From the NCBI GenBank assembly GCA_005191425.1, contig SUPR01000024.1, forward strand, positions 1 to 38,446: a stretch of DNA of 38,446 bases, in the 5' to 3' direction. Below the pieces are notes generated by a model. That model was not told where the DNA came from and made no database searches. It saw only the letters and a list, made by a program, of their open reading frames with translations. A program made the translations under genes and the position numbers. The DNA comes from Candidatus Helarchaeota ASGARD archaeon Hel_GB_B (GTDB taxonomy: Archaea; Asgardarchaeota; Lokiarchaeia; Helarchaeales; HEL-GB-B). This document shows positions 24,937 through 32,756 of the stretch, one piece after another; within the stretch, counting starts at the first letter, position 1; each line of letters opens with the position of its first letter.

Positions 24937-25530
24937 ATGGAAAAAAGAAAAATTAAAAAAGATAAAAAAAAGAAAATATTGGATGATTCTAATCTCGAAT
25001 CAGATAAAAATAAGAAAATATTGGATGATTCTAATCTCGAATCAGATAAAAATAATAATGAGGATGATAATGAAATTAAAATTAATGAGATTAAATTTTC
25101 CAAATTGGATAATATTATAGACCAAATAATGGATAAAGAATTAGAAAACTTGGATTTTTTCAATGATAAGGAAAATACGGATAGACAGTATATTTGGGGG
25201 TTTTCATTAACCGTTACACCGGATAGTAAACCAATTATAAGAGAATTTGAGAAAAAGCGTGAGAATTTTATAAATAAAGAGGACGAAAATGTATGGGAAC
25301 CATTGATTGAAGTTATGGAACAAGATAATGGATTATTAATAATAATAGAAATACCAAATACTACTGAAGACGAGATTAAATTAACTTCATATGAAGATTA
25401 TTGTGAGTTATCAATAAATTCATCAAAAAATCTTCATAAACAAATTAATTTCCCATTTAAAGTCGACCCTAAATCTGAAAAAATGAAATATAAAAATGGT
25501 ATTCTGGAAATTTTATATTCAAAATTATAA
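24937..25530 (+). CDS. Hsp20/alpha-crystallin-like protein with charged repeat N-terminus
   Basis: The protein has 197 residues. The C-terminal part, about 108-197, has the pattern of an alpha-crystallin or CS-type domain: PLIEVMEQDNGLLIIIEIPN, then EDEIKLTSYEDYCELSINSS, then INFPFKVDPKSEKMKYKNGI and a closing LEILYSKL. This suggests an ATP-independent holdase or co-chaperone. The C-terminal IxI anchor of true Hsp20 proteins is not evident. Residues 1-60 are highly charged and contain a 14-residue repeat (KKILDDSNLESDKN) present twice, from a perfect 42-base tandem duplication. The ATG at 24937 is preceded by AGATGA. Placed between inverted uL30 and uL15, next to secY; a role near nascent chains is speculation. 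Confidence 0.7.
   Translation: MEKRKIKKDKKKKILDDSNLESDKNKKILDDSNLESDKNNNEDDNEIKINEIKFSKLDNIIDQIMDKELENLDFFNDKENTDRQYIWGFSLTVTPDSKPIIREFEKKRENFINKEDENVWEPLIEVMEQDNGLLIIIEIPNTTEDEIKLTSYEDYCELSINSSKNLHKQINFPFKVDPKSEKMKYKNGILEILYSKL
24970..25053 (+). repeat. Perfect 42-base tandem duplication inside the Hsp20-like gene
   Basis: Copy 1 is 24970-25011 and copy 2 is 25012-25053, identical in all 42 bases, so the reading frame is kept and 14 residues are doubled. Identity at silent positions implies a recent event or ongoing slippage. Confidence 0.95.
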
Positions 25531-25752
25531 TGTTGATTTAGAATTGATTGGGTTAATTGATATAATCTTTTAGAATATATTTTGTAATTAAAAATAAATA
25601 ATAAATACAAAAAAGTATTTACTTGTTTTTTAATATGATTGATAAATATTATTTACATTAAAAAACTTTATTTTATTGAGTTTAGAACAAACTTTAAAAA
25701 TCAAATTTAGAAAAAAACACACACAAATTATCTATTTTAAAAAGTGTTTCAA

Positions 25753-26205
25753 ATGGCTCAGATACGAGATGAGAAAAAGATAAAGAAAAGAAGAGGATCC
25801 CGGACTTGTGGTTACGGGACACAAGGCCAACATAGAAAAAGTGGTCAACGTGGTGGTAGAGGTAATACTGGTGGAAAAAAGCATAAATGGACATATATTG
25901 TAAAATATGATCCAGACTATTTTGGAAAAAAAGGATTTAAAAGGCCCCCAGATAAACAAATTAAAATCAAAACAATTAATGTTGGAGAAATTAACCAGTT
26001 AATAGAGAAAAACTTAATTGAAAAAGAAGAAAAATTTTTTACGTTAAACGTAGTAGAATTAGGTTTTGGAAAGGTGCTTGGAAAAGGGACTTTAAATTTT
26101 CCTGTTAAAATCACTGCCAAAAGTTTTTCAAAAAAAGCTGTTGAAAAAATAAATAATGCTGGAGGTCAAATTAATATTTTAAATGAAAATAAAATAAGTG
26201 AATAA
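25753..26205 (+). CDS. rplO: Ribosomal protein uL15
   Basis: Large-subunit protein of the archaeal/eukaryotic (L27a) type, 150 residues. KKRRGSRTCGYGTQGQHRKS is followed by GQRGGRGNTGGKKHKW, the glycine-rich N-terminal extension that winds into 23S rRNA. The C-terminal globular part has INVGEINQLIE and VVELGFGKVLGKGTLNFPV, family signatures. The ATG at 25753 is chosen over a GTG at 25744. A separate promoter is likely, since 222 bases without a gene separate it from the Hsp20-like gene; AAACTTTAAAAATC near 25688 is a candidate. Confidence 0.95.
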   Translation: MAQIRDEKKIKKRRGSRTCGYGTQGQHRKSGQRGGRGNTGGKKHKWTYIVKYDPDYFGKKGFKRPPDKQIKIKTINVGEINQLIEKNLIEKEEKFFTLNVVELGFGKVLGKGTLNFPVKITAKSFSKKAVEKINNAGGQINILNENKISE

Positions 26206-26271
26206 AAGAAATAAAATTAAACAATAATATTTTTCTTAATGATGATTTGAGGTTTATGGAATAGACTAAAA

Positions 26272-27900
26272 ATGACGAGTACATTCCTCCGCGCTATGAG
26301 TCCATTTTGCCGGGTCATGCCGGAAATAAAGCAACCAAATCGAGATGTATCATTTAAAGAAAAAGCTATATGGACAATTGTAGCTTTGCTTATTTATCTT
26401 GTTATGTCTAATATGACCTTAATAGGAGTAAAAGCTCAGCAGAGTGGTGTAGATTATTTTTATTGGTGGAGGGTACTTCTAGCTTCAAATAGATTTACAT
26501 TAGCAGAACTAGGAATTGGCCCCATTGTAACTGCTGGATTGATTATGCAACTGTTAGCAGGTTCCAAAATAATTAAGGTAGATTTTTCAGATCCCACAGA
26601 TCGTTCTTTATTTACTGGTGCCCAAAAAGTTTTTGCAGTTTTTTTAACTACGGTTCAAATTATTGCATATATTGGCGCAGGGGCTTATGGACCAATTGGA
26701 GGTGAAGGACTCCAACTTATGGATATAGTATTAATTTTTGTCCAATTGATGATGGCAGGAATTATAATTATCTTATTAGATGAATTATTACAAAAAGGCT
26801 GGGGACTTGGGTCAGGAGTTTCTCTTTTTATATGTGCAGGAGTTGCAAGACGGATTATCTGGCTAAGTTTTTCTCCAATTCAAGGTGGAGATGGACTAAT
26901 GTATGGTATAATAATAGCTTTTGTTCAGACAATTATTTCAATGAGTACTGGAAATGTTGGAAAATTTCAAATTTCACCAAGTGAGACAGAAAAATATTAT
27001 TTTTTAAGACCAAACGATTTCAGTTCAATTTGGATACAAAGACCAGTTGGTATTCCCTCAGATATTAATGGTATCCCAATAACTCCGGGGACTGCTGATT
27101 ACAATAATGCAATGACAGCATTAATGAATTCTCAAAAATCATCATCTGCGCCTACATTAATAGGGCTGATAACAACTATTGTAATTTTTTTGGTTGTAAT
27201 ATTTATAGAGACAGTTCGAGTAGAAATTCCACTACAATATTCGCGGTATCGTGGTTTTAAAGGAAAATATCCAATAAAATTATTATATGTATCAAATATA
27301 CCTGTTATTTTAGTCCAAGCATTATATGCTAATTTATTATTCTTTGGGCAATTATTAGGTACTCAGTTTCCTACAAATCCATGGGTACAAATATTTGCAA
27401 AATTTGACCAACAACAATTACTTCAAGGTGGGGCATTTCTTCGCCCGCAATTTCCATGTATTCTGTATTTTCTTTCACCGCCGCGGGGGCTGTATGAATT
27501 GATTTATTATCCTGGACAGTGGGTTATACATATAATAGTATATACAATTATTTTAATAATTTTATGCGTTTGGTTTTCTAAAATTTGGGTAGATGTAAGT
27601 GGAATTGCGCCTAGAGATATTTCTCAGCAGATTTTAAATTCTGGACTGATGGTACCTGGGTTCAGGAGAAACCCTAGAATCATCGAAAAAATTTTAAAGA
27701 GATACATTCCAACAGTTACAACTCTTGGTGCAATTTTGGTAGGACTAATAGCTGCTATAGCTGATTTTATGGGTGCTTTAGGTACAGGAATGGGTGTATT
27801 ATTAACAGTAGGTATTTTATATCAATATTACCAGATTCTAGCCCAAGAACAACTTGCATCTATGAACCCTGCGATGCGGAGTATTCTAGGATTGGATTAA
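26272..27900 (+). CDS. secY: Preprotein translocase channel SecY (Sec61 alpha)
   Basis: Ten-helix protein-conducting channel. It starts with FCRVMPEIKQPNRDVSFKEK and has the helix 2-3 region ELGIGPIVTAGLIMQLLAGS, GWGLGSGVSLFICAGVARRI (helix 5), ETVRVEIPLQYSRYRGFKGK (ribosome-docking cytoplasmic loop) and a C-terminal helix 10 with ADFMGALGTGMGVLLTVGIL. At 542 residues it is about 100 longer than Methanocaldococcus SecY. Most of the excess is in the external loop between helices 5 and 6 (about residues 226-290), with a smaller excess between helices 7 and 8. The operon position after uL15 is standard. The adk and EMC3-like genes that often follow secY in archaea are not here; eL34 follows directly. 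Confidence 0.96.
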   Translation: MTSTFLRAMSPFCRVMPEIKQPNRDVSFKEKAIWTIVALLIYLVMSNMTLIGVKAQQSGVDYFYWWRVLLASNRFTLAELGIGPIVTAGLIMQLLAGSKIIKVDFSDPTDRSLFTGAQKVFAVFLTTVQIIAYIGAGAYGPIGGEGLQLMDIVLIFVQLMMAGIIIILLDELLQKGWGLGSGVSLFICAGVARRIIWLSFSPIQGGDGLMYGIIIAFVQTIISMSTGNVGKFQISPSETEKYYFLRPNDFSSIWIQRPVGIPSDINGIPITPGTADYNNAMTALMNSQKSSSAPTLIGLITTIVIFLVVIFIETVRVEIPLQYSRYRGFKGKYPIKLLYVSNIPVILVQALYANLLFFGQLLGTQFPTNPWVQIFAKFDQQQLLQGGAFLRPQFPCILYFLSPPRGLYELIYYPGQWVIHIIVYTIILIILCVWFSKIWVDVSGIAPRDISQQILNSGLMVPGFRRNPRIIEKILKRYIPTVTTLGAILVGLIAAIADFMGALGTGMGVLLTVGILYQYYQILAQEQLASMNPAMRSILGLD

Positions 27901-27991
27901 AAAAATCAAATTTTATTTCTAAAAATAATGATGAATAAATTTTTAATATAACCATTTTATTCTATACTATAAATTTTTAAATGTGGTCTAA

Positions 27992-28261
27992 ATGCCAGAA
28001 CCGAGATATCGTTCACGATCAAAAGCAAGAAAAATAATAAAAACACCTGGAAAAAGAATAAAAATACATTATAGACGTAGAAGATATAGTACAGATAAAT
28101 GTGCAATTTGTAAAAAAGAATTACATGGTATGGCTTCAAGAGTTCCTAAAAAAAGAAGAAAATATGCAAAAACACGCAGAAGACCTAATAGAATTTATGG
28201 CGGTAATTTATGTCCCGCTTGTCTAAAGTCTGCATTAATAGAAAGTGTAAGATCGCAATGA
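27992..28261 (+). CDS. rpl34e: Ribosomal protein eL34
   Basis: Archaeal/eukaryotic large-subunit protein of 89 residues. PEPRYRSRSKARKIIKTPGK, YRRRRYSTDKCAICKKELHG and GGNLCPACLKSALIESVR match the family. The two CxxC pairs (CAIC and CPAC) form the zinc site. The ATG follows TGTGGTCTAA. A TTTTTAAATGTGG stretch just upstream may include a promoter, so transcription may restart here after secY. Grouped with cytidylate kinase and eL14 as in Thermococcales and TACK archaea. Confidence 0.96.
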   Translation: MPEPRYRSRSKARKIIKTPGKRIKIHYRRRRYSTDKCAICKKELHGMASRVPKKRRKYAKTRRRPNRIYGGNLCPACLKSALIESVRSQ

Positions 28262-28287
28262 TAAATTCCCAGAATGGGGTTTAAATT

Positions 28288-28833
28288 TTGGTGGAGCTTC
28301 TTATTACAATTACAGGACTTCATGGTGTCGGAAAAACATTAATTGGAAAAAAATTATGTGAATATTTTAATTTGGGTTATAGTTCAGCGGGCATAATTTT
28401 TAGGAACATTGCAAAAGAGTTTAACATGTCATGTGCTGAATTTAATGAATACGCATTGACTCACCCAGAAATTGACAAGAAAATAGACGGAATTACTCTA
28501 GAGTTAGCAAAAAAAGGTAACATTATAATAGAAGGTATACTAAGTTCATGGATTACCCGTGAATTAAATCCATTTAGAATATTATTAATAGCACCATTGG
28601 AAGTCCGAATTCAACGAATTGCCAAAAGAGATAATATCACATTTGATGAAGCTATGGAAATTACAACAGCTCGAGAAAAATCTGAAAGAACTCGGTTTAA
28701 AAGATTATATAATATTGACATTCTTGAAAAAAATATTTATGATATTTCAATCAATACATATTCATTTGATATAGATAGTATGATTAAAATTTTAACAACA
28801 GCAATTAATGAACATAAAAATAAAAAAGAATGA
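28288..28833 (+). CDS. cmk: Cytidylate kinase
   Basis: Cytoplasmic kinase that phosphorylates CMP (and dCMP) with ATP. The 181 residues start ELLITITGLHGVGKTLIGKK with the P-loop GLHGVGKT at about 9-16. KGNIIIEGILSSWITREL is the CMP-binding region, and PLEVRIQRIAKRDNITFDEA with REKSERTRFKRLY is the lid, all as in archaeal Cmk proteins. The start is TTG at 28288; the adjacent GTG at 28291 is equally possible. AGAATGGGGTT lies upstream. The eL34-cmk-eL14-cbf5 order is a recurrent archaeal block. Confidence 0.94.
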   Translation: MVELLITITGLHGVGKTLIGKKLCEYFNLGYSSAGIIFRNIAKEFNMSCAEFNEYALTHPEIDKKIDGITLELAKKGNIIIEGILSSWITRELNPFRILLIAPLEVRIQRIAKRDNITFDEAMEITTAREKSERTRFKRLYNIDILEKNIYDISINTYSFDIDSMIKILTTAINEHKNKKE

Positions 28834-28879
28834 TTTGGTTATTTAGAACAATTATAAGTTTTTGAGGAAGGATTTCAAA

Positions 28880-29161
28880 ATGCCAGCAATAGAAATTGGA
28901 CGTATTTGTTTAAAACTATCAGGGCGAGAAGCAGGTCGAAAGTGTGTAATTTTAGATGTAATTGATAAGAATTATGCACTTATTACTGGTCCTAAAGACC
29001 TTACTAAGGTTAGAAGAAGACGTACTAATATTAGACATCTTGAACCTTTTAAATATAAGATATTTATTGAAAAGAATGCAAGTGATTCAGATGTTATTGA
29101 AGCATTGAAAAAAGAAAATTTATATGAATTTATGCAGACCCACGTTAAATTGGATATTTAA
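28880..29161 (+). CDS. rpl14e: Ribosomal protein eL14
   Basis: Archaeal/eukaryotic large-subunit protein of 93 residues: MPAIEIGRICLKLSGREAGR, KCVILDVIDKNYALITGPKD (KOW-like barrel) and RRRRTNIRHLEPFKYKIFIE. The ATG at 28880 is chosen because GAGGAAGGATT, a strong ribosome-binding site, lies between it and an earlier in-frame TTG. Followed by cbf5 after 58 bases. Confidence 0.95.
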   Translation: MPAIEIGRICLKLSGREAGRKCVILDVIDKNYALITGPKDLTKVRRRRTNIRHLEPFKYKIFIEKNASDSDVIEALKKENLYEFMQTHVKLDI

Positions 29162-29207
29162 TTAATTCTTTTTAATTTAATAATTCCTTTATTTATTTCA
29201 GTTAAGT

Positions 29208-29212
29208 GGTGA
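29208..29212 (+). promoter_or_regulatory. Shine-Dalgarno site that places the cbf5 start at ATT
   Basis: GGTGA is the same site used by uS19 and uS5 here. It is followed by 7 bases and then ATT at 29220. The TAA at 29214-29216 closes the frame upstream, so initiation must lie downstream of this site. Confidence 0.6.
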
Positions 29213-29219
29213 ATAACTT

Positions 29220-30218
29220 ATTTCTAAAAACAAGCTTCCTTGCGATATAGAAGATAAATTTTTAATTAAAGCAGAAAGTTATACAGACCCAAATTTTGGG
29301 GTTATTCCAGAAAAAAGGCCAATTCATCAATATATTAACTTCGGGATAATTAATTTAGACAAACCAGCAGGTCCTACATCTCATGAAGTAGCATCATGGG
29401 TAAGAAAAATTCTTAACATAAAAAAAACAGGGCATTCAGGAACTCTTGACCCACGTGTAACTGGTGTACTCCCTATTGCTCTGAATGATGGCTGTAAGAT
29501 CCTTCAGACCCTTTTAAAAGCTGGTAAAGAATATGTTTGTGTAATGCATTTGCATAAACAAATATCTGAACAGAAAATAAGAGATATTATTTATGAATTT
29601 AAGGGAAAAATTTACCAACGTCCTCCACTACGCTCCTCTGTTAAACAGAGACTACGTATTCGAGAAATTTATTATATAGATATCCTTGAAATTGAAGATA
29701 GAAATGTTCTTTTTATCATAGGATGTCAGGCAGGGACCTATATCAGAAAATTTGTATTTGATTTGGGGTTAGCCTTAGGTTGTGGAGCGCATATGCGAGA
29801 ACTTAGACGTACTAGAGTTGGTCCTTTTAAAGAAAAAGATAATCTATTTAATCTCCAAGATATAAAAGATGCTTATGAATTTTATATTGAAGAAGGAGAT
29901 GAAACATATCTTAGAAAAATTATTTTACCTATGGAATATGCATTAACAGGTATGCCAAAAATTATTGTAAGAGATTCTGCTGTTGATGCACTATGTCATG
30001 GCGCTAAATTAACAGCACCGGGTATTTTAAAAGTGAGTGCGCATCTGAAGAGTAATGATTTAGCTTGTGTTTTAACGCTTAAAAATGAGTTAGTTGCACT
30101 TGTAGAGCCAAAATATTCAGCTTCTCAAATTGTTAAGATAGACCACGGAGTTATTGGGAAAGTTAACCGTGTTATTATGCCGATTAATACTTATCCTTCG
30201 TGGAAATCATATAAATAA
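29220..30218 (+). CDS. cbf5: H/ACA RNP pseudouridine synthase Cbf5 (dyskerin), apparent ATT start
   Basis: Catalytic subunit of box H/ACA ribonucleoproteins, making pseudouridine in rRNA under guide RNAs and U55 in tRNA. The frame from 29220 gives 332 residues, close to Pyrococcus Cbf5. It has FGVIPEKRPIHQYINFGIIN, LDKPAGPTSHEVASWVRK, the catalytic GHSGTLDPRVTGVLP (Asp at residue 77), CQAGTYIRKFVFDLGLALGC and a C-terminal PUA domain (about 245-325). An in-frame TAA stands two codons before the ATT, and no ATG, GTG or TTG occurs before the ATG at 29544, which is beyond the catalytic Asp. The ATT at 29220 is well spaced from a GGTGA site, so I take it as the start. A sequencing error near the start is the alternative. 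Confidence 0.9.
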   Translation: MSKNKLPCDIEDKFLIKAESYTDPNFGVIPEKRPIHQYINFGIINLDKPAGPTSHEVASWVRKILNIKKTGHSGTLDPRVTGVLPIALNDGCKILQTLLKAGKEYVCVMHLHKQISEQKIRDIIYEFKGKIYQRPPLRSSVKQRLRIREIYYIDILEIEDRNVLFIIGCQAGTYIRKFVFDLGLALGCGAHMRELRRTRVGPFKEKDNLFNLQDIKDAYEFYIEEGDETYLRKIILPMEYALTGMPKIIVRDSAVDALCHGAKLTAPGILKVSAHLKSNDLACVLTLKNELVALVEPKYSASQIVKIDHGVIGKVNRVIMPINTYPSWKSYK

Positions 30219-30240
30219 AAAATTAATTTACGACCTCATT

Positions 30241-30867
30241 ATGAATTCTAAGAAATTAAATTCGGAACATTATTTTACTAAGCATCCTACATCGAAATTA
30301 AAATTATATAAAATTACTGGGACATTTTTGAGTAAATCATTTAACTTTTTCACATCTACAGGAGTCTTTTCCTATAAAAAAGTAGACAAGGGTACTTCTT
30401 TGTTACTAAATTCTTTAATACTACCAAAAAATAAAAAAATTGAAATTTTAGACCTTGGATGTGGGTATGGTATTATAGGAATAGTTTTGGCATCTCTATT
30501 GCCCGAATCGCACATTACTATGATTGATATTAATTCACGCGCTATTTGGTTAAGTAAGAAAAACATTACTATTAATAATCTCAAAAATATTGAGGTAAAA
30601 TATGGTGATTTTTTACAAATAATAAATAATAATTTTGATTTAATTTTAACTAACCCACCAATATCTCTTGGAAAATCAATATTATTTAAATTATTTAGAA
30701 AAAGCTATGAGGTTTTAAATAATGGTGGCACACTTCAACTTGTCATTAAAACTAAACAAGGCGCCAAATCTACATATAATGAATTAAAGCAGATCTTTGG
30801 TGAAAATAATGTTAAATTACTTAAAATAAAAAGTGGATATAGAGTATATCAAGCTCATAAAATTTAA
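30241..30867 (+). CDS. RsmC-like class I methyltransferase
   Basis: Probable RNA N-methyltransferase of the MTS/RsmC family, 208 residues. An N-terminal EHYFTKHPTSKLKLYKITGT leads into a domain with FNFFTSTGVFSYKKVDKGT, a hallmark of this family. The SAM-binding motif ILDLGCGYGIIGIVLASLLP starts near residue 69, DIN after strand 2 binds the ribose, and LILTNPPISLGKS carries the NPPx motif (Asn at about 138) of amino-group methyltransferases. It ends with a strand typical of the fold (KIKSGYRVYQAHKI). It lies 22 bases after cbf5, so is probably co-transcribed, in line with an rRNA or tRNA target. The ATG at 30241 is preferred over upstream in-frame codons that overlap cbf5. Confidence 0.85.
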   Translation: MNSKKLNSEHYFTKHPTSKLKLYKITGTFLSKSFNFFTSTGVFSYKKVDKGTSLLLNSLILPKNKKIEILDLGCGYGIIGIVLASLLPESHITMIDINSRAIWLSKKNITINNLKNIEVKYGDFLQIINNNFDLILTNPPISLGKSILFKLFRKSYEVLNNGGTLQLVIKTKQGAKSTYNELKQIFGENNVKLLKIKSGYRVYQAHKI

Positions 30868-30949
30868 AAGATTCAATTTAATTTATTTGTAAAAGGCAAG
30901 TTTCATATTTATTTGAACTTTTGTTCGTCAAATTAAATTTTTATTAAAT

Positions 30950-31051
30950 GCCGGGATAGCCAAGCGGATTACGGCGCAGGCCTGGAGTTATTTCGTTGCT
31001 TGAGAGCCTGTGACACTCTGTGTCGCGTGAGTTCGAATCTCACTCCCGGCG
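30950..31051 (+). tRNA. tRNA-Ser(GGA) with 17-base intron
   Basis: Acceptor arms GCCGGGA and TCCCGGC pair over 7 bases. The D arm is GCC...GGC, the anticodon stem CAGGC/GCCTG, the long variable arm GACAC-TCT-GTGTC (class II), and the T arm GTGAG-TTCGAAT-CTCAC. The discriminator base is G (31051), as in archaeal tRNA-Ser, and CCA is not encoded. With a 17-base intron at 30988-31004 (after position 37) the loop is CTGGAGA and the anticodon is GGA (30984-30986). The intron could be slid by a base or two without changing the mature RNA because GAG occurs on both sides. Confidence 0.93.
30988..31004 (+). other. tRNA intron at canonical position 37/38
   Basis: TTATTTCGTTGCTTGAG interrupts the anticodon loop. 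Archaeal splicing endonuclease would remove it if a bulge-helix-bulge forms; I could draw only a partial central helix, so a relaxed motif is likely. Confidence 0.8.
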
Positions 31052-31084
31052 CTATAATTATTATAAAAAAATTTGGTGTTAAAA

Positions 31085-32137
31085 TTGGCTAATGTCGGGA
31101 TTATATATGATGATATTTATTTAGAACATGATACCGGGAACCATCCAGAATCTGCAGATAGATTGGTCGAAACTATGAAATTAATCAATGAAAAAAAGGT
31201 GCTGGAATATCAAAATGTGTTTTTAATTAGTCCAAGACCTGCTACAATTGATGAGATTGCTATTGTTCATAAAAGAGATTATATAAAATATATTGAAGAT
31301 TTTTGTAAAAAAGGCGGAGGATATCTTGATGGTGATACGCCTTGCTCAAGCCGATCTTATGAAGCAGCATTATATGCAGCTGGGGGAGGTCTTGCTGCTG
31401 CCGAAAAAATTAAAGAAGGTAAAATTGATTATGCTATTGGTTTAATAAGACCACCAGGACACCATGCAGGGAGATATACAGCTCGCGGATTCTGCATTTT
31501 CAACAATATTGTAATACTTGCTGAATTTCTTTTAAAAGATTTTAATAAAATAATGATCCTTGATATTGATGCCCACCATGGAAATGGCACACAAGATATG
31601 ACATATGATAGAAAAGATATTTTGTATTTTGGGATACAACAAGATGGTAGGACATTATATCCAGGATCAGGTTATCCTGAAGAAATTGGTATGAAGGAGG
31701 GAAAAGGGTACAATATTAATGCACCTTTAGCCCCTGGGTCAGGTGATAAATCATTTAATAATATTATTGATGAGGTTTTTATTCCGATAGCTAAACAATA
31801 TAGACCGGATTTTGTTTTAATGTCTGTCGGTTTTGATTCTCATTTTTCAGACCCTCTTACAGATCTTCGACTAACGACTCAAGGGTATAGAAATATCATA
31901 CATAAAGTAAAGAATTTTGTTAATGAATACTGTAATAAAAATCTTATAATTTTACTGGAAGGGGGCTATAACCTCAGAGCTATATCTCGTTCAATTGTCA
32001 ATATAATTTATGAACTAGCCGATATACCCGAAGAGATCCATGATGAAGGAGACCATGAGGACGAAAAAATAGTAAGATATACAGGCGAATTGATTAAACG
32101 TATTAAATCAGAACTAAATAATTATTGGAAATTCTAA
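31085..32137 (+). CDS. Histone deacetylase-family hydrolase (arginase/HDAC fold)
   Basis: Zinc-dependent hydrolase of the HDAC/AcuC/acetylpolyamine amidohydrolase superfamily, 350 residues. It has the N-terminal EHDTGNHPESADRLVETM, GLIRPPGHHAGR (catalytic His pair near 125), MILDIDAHHGNGTQDMTY (zinc ligands Asp and His near 160), MSVGFDSHFSDPLTDLRL (third ligand near 248) and LLEGGYNL (transition-state Tyr near 293). The active site is complete. The start is TTG at 31085 with GGTGT five bases upstream; an in-frame TTG at 31073 overlaps that site. The protein could deacetylate proteins such as histones or Alba, or small molecules. It starts 34 bases after the tRNA gene. Confidence 0.93.
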   Translation: MANVGIIYDDIYLEHDTGNHPESADRLVETMKLINEKKVLEYQNVFLISPRPATIDEIAIVHKRDYIKYIEDFCKKGGGYLDGDTPCSSRSYEAALYAAGGGLAAAEKIKEGKIDYAIGLIRPPGHHAGRYTARGFCIFNNIVILAEFLLKDFNKIMILDIDAHHGNGTQDMTYDRKDILYFGIQQDGRTLYPGSGYPEEIGMKEGKGYNINAPLAPGSGDKSFNNIIDEVFIPIAKQYRPDFVLMSVGFDSHFSDPLTDLRLTTQGYRNIIHKVKNFVNEYCNKNLIILLEGGYNLRAISRSIVNIIYELADIPEEIHDEGDHEDEKIVRYTGELIKRIKSELNNYWKF

Positions 32138-32158
32138 ATTTTTTCTACTTTTTCCAAA
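32138..32158 (+). terminator. T-rich tract after HDAC-family gene
   Basis: ATTTTTTCTACTTTTTCC directly follows the HDAC stop codon, in the 72-base gap to the convergent uS10 gene. U-rich tracts terminate archaeal RNA polymerase. No stem is visible. Confidence 0.45.
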
Positions 32159-32209
32159 AATAATGTTTAATATAAATAATTTTAATGGATAAAAATTTTT
32201 AAAAATAAT

Positions 32210-32524
32210 TTATTTGTTCGTTAATTCAATTTCAATATAAACATCTTCAGGAACTCTAATCCGCATTATCTGTCGCATCGTCCTTTCATCTGCATCTATA
32301 TCTATTAGCCTTTTATGTATTCTCATTTCGTAATGTTCCCAAGTTTGTGTGCCTTCTCCACATGGACTTTTTCTGGTCGGTACTCGTAATCTCTCTGTTG
32401 GTAATGGTATAGGGCCAGACATTCTTACACCTGTTTTTTTGACCATACTTTTTACTTCATCACAAATTTTATTCAAATTTTTTCTATTTATACTGGAAAG
32501 TCTTATTCTAGCCTTTTGTACCAT
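32210..32524 (-). CDS. rpsJ: Ribosomal protein uS10
   Basis: Small-subunit head protein of 104 residues: [40 protein letters not shown], and the end [18 protein letters not shown], as in archaeal S10. The ATG at 32524 is chosen; an ATG three codons upstream lies in the ribosome-binding region. In archaea tuf and rpsJ are commonly adjacent and co-transcribed. Here they are adjacent, but 232 bases apart with a candidate promoter between. Confidence 0.95.
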   Translation of the reverse strand: MVQKARIRLSSINRKNLNKICDEVKSMVKKTGVRMSGPIPLPTERLRVPTRKSPCGEGTQTWEHYEMRIHKRLIDIDADERTMRQIMRIRVPEDVYIEIELTNK

Positions 32525-32570
32525 TTTGATCATTCATCTAATTTTTTCTAAATAAATTTCGTAAAATTAT

Positions 32571-32585
32571 TTTTATAAATTTTTC
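32571..32585 (-). promoter_or_regulatory. Candidate promoter of uS10
   Basis: Read on the minus strand, GAAAAATTTATAAAA forms a BRE/TATA-like element about 47 bases upstream of the uS10 ATG at 32524, giving a short leader of about 20 bases. Pattern and position only. Confidence 0.4.
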
Positions 32586-32756
32586 TTAATTATTGATAAC
32601 TTTTTAAGTAAATACAATTATTTTAAAAATTTTTCTCTAAATATTATCTTTTTAAGTTTTATAATTTTTAATTTAGACATTTCTAACCATAAAAAAACAA
32701 TAATGAGGGGTTAATTATTAAAAAATAAGTAAAATAAAATAAAAAAAATTAGTAAA

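Noticed and set aside
24970..25053. Possible CRISPR-like repeat
   Set aside because: Two adjacent identical 42-base units without spacers inside a coding frame; it is a tandem duplication.
24926..25163. Two frames overlapping the Hsp20-like N-terminus, one on each strand
   Set aside because: Both are by-products of the 42-base duplication, which repeats in every frame; only the 24937 frame continues into a recognisable domain.
29544..30218. Start of cbf5 at the ATG 29544
   Set aside because: It would drop the catalytic Asp and 108 codons of well-conserved Cbf5 sequence that read through without interruption.
30984..30986. tRNA-Leu as an alternative identity (class II variable arm)
   Set aside because: Acceptor stem GCCGGGA and discriminator G fit archaeal tRNA-Ser, and the GGA anticodon follows from an intron at the canonical site; Leu would need A at the discriminator.
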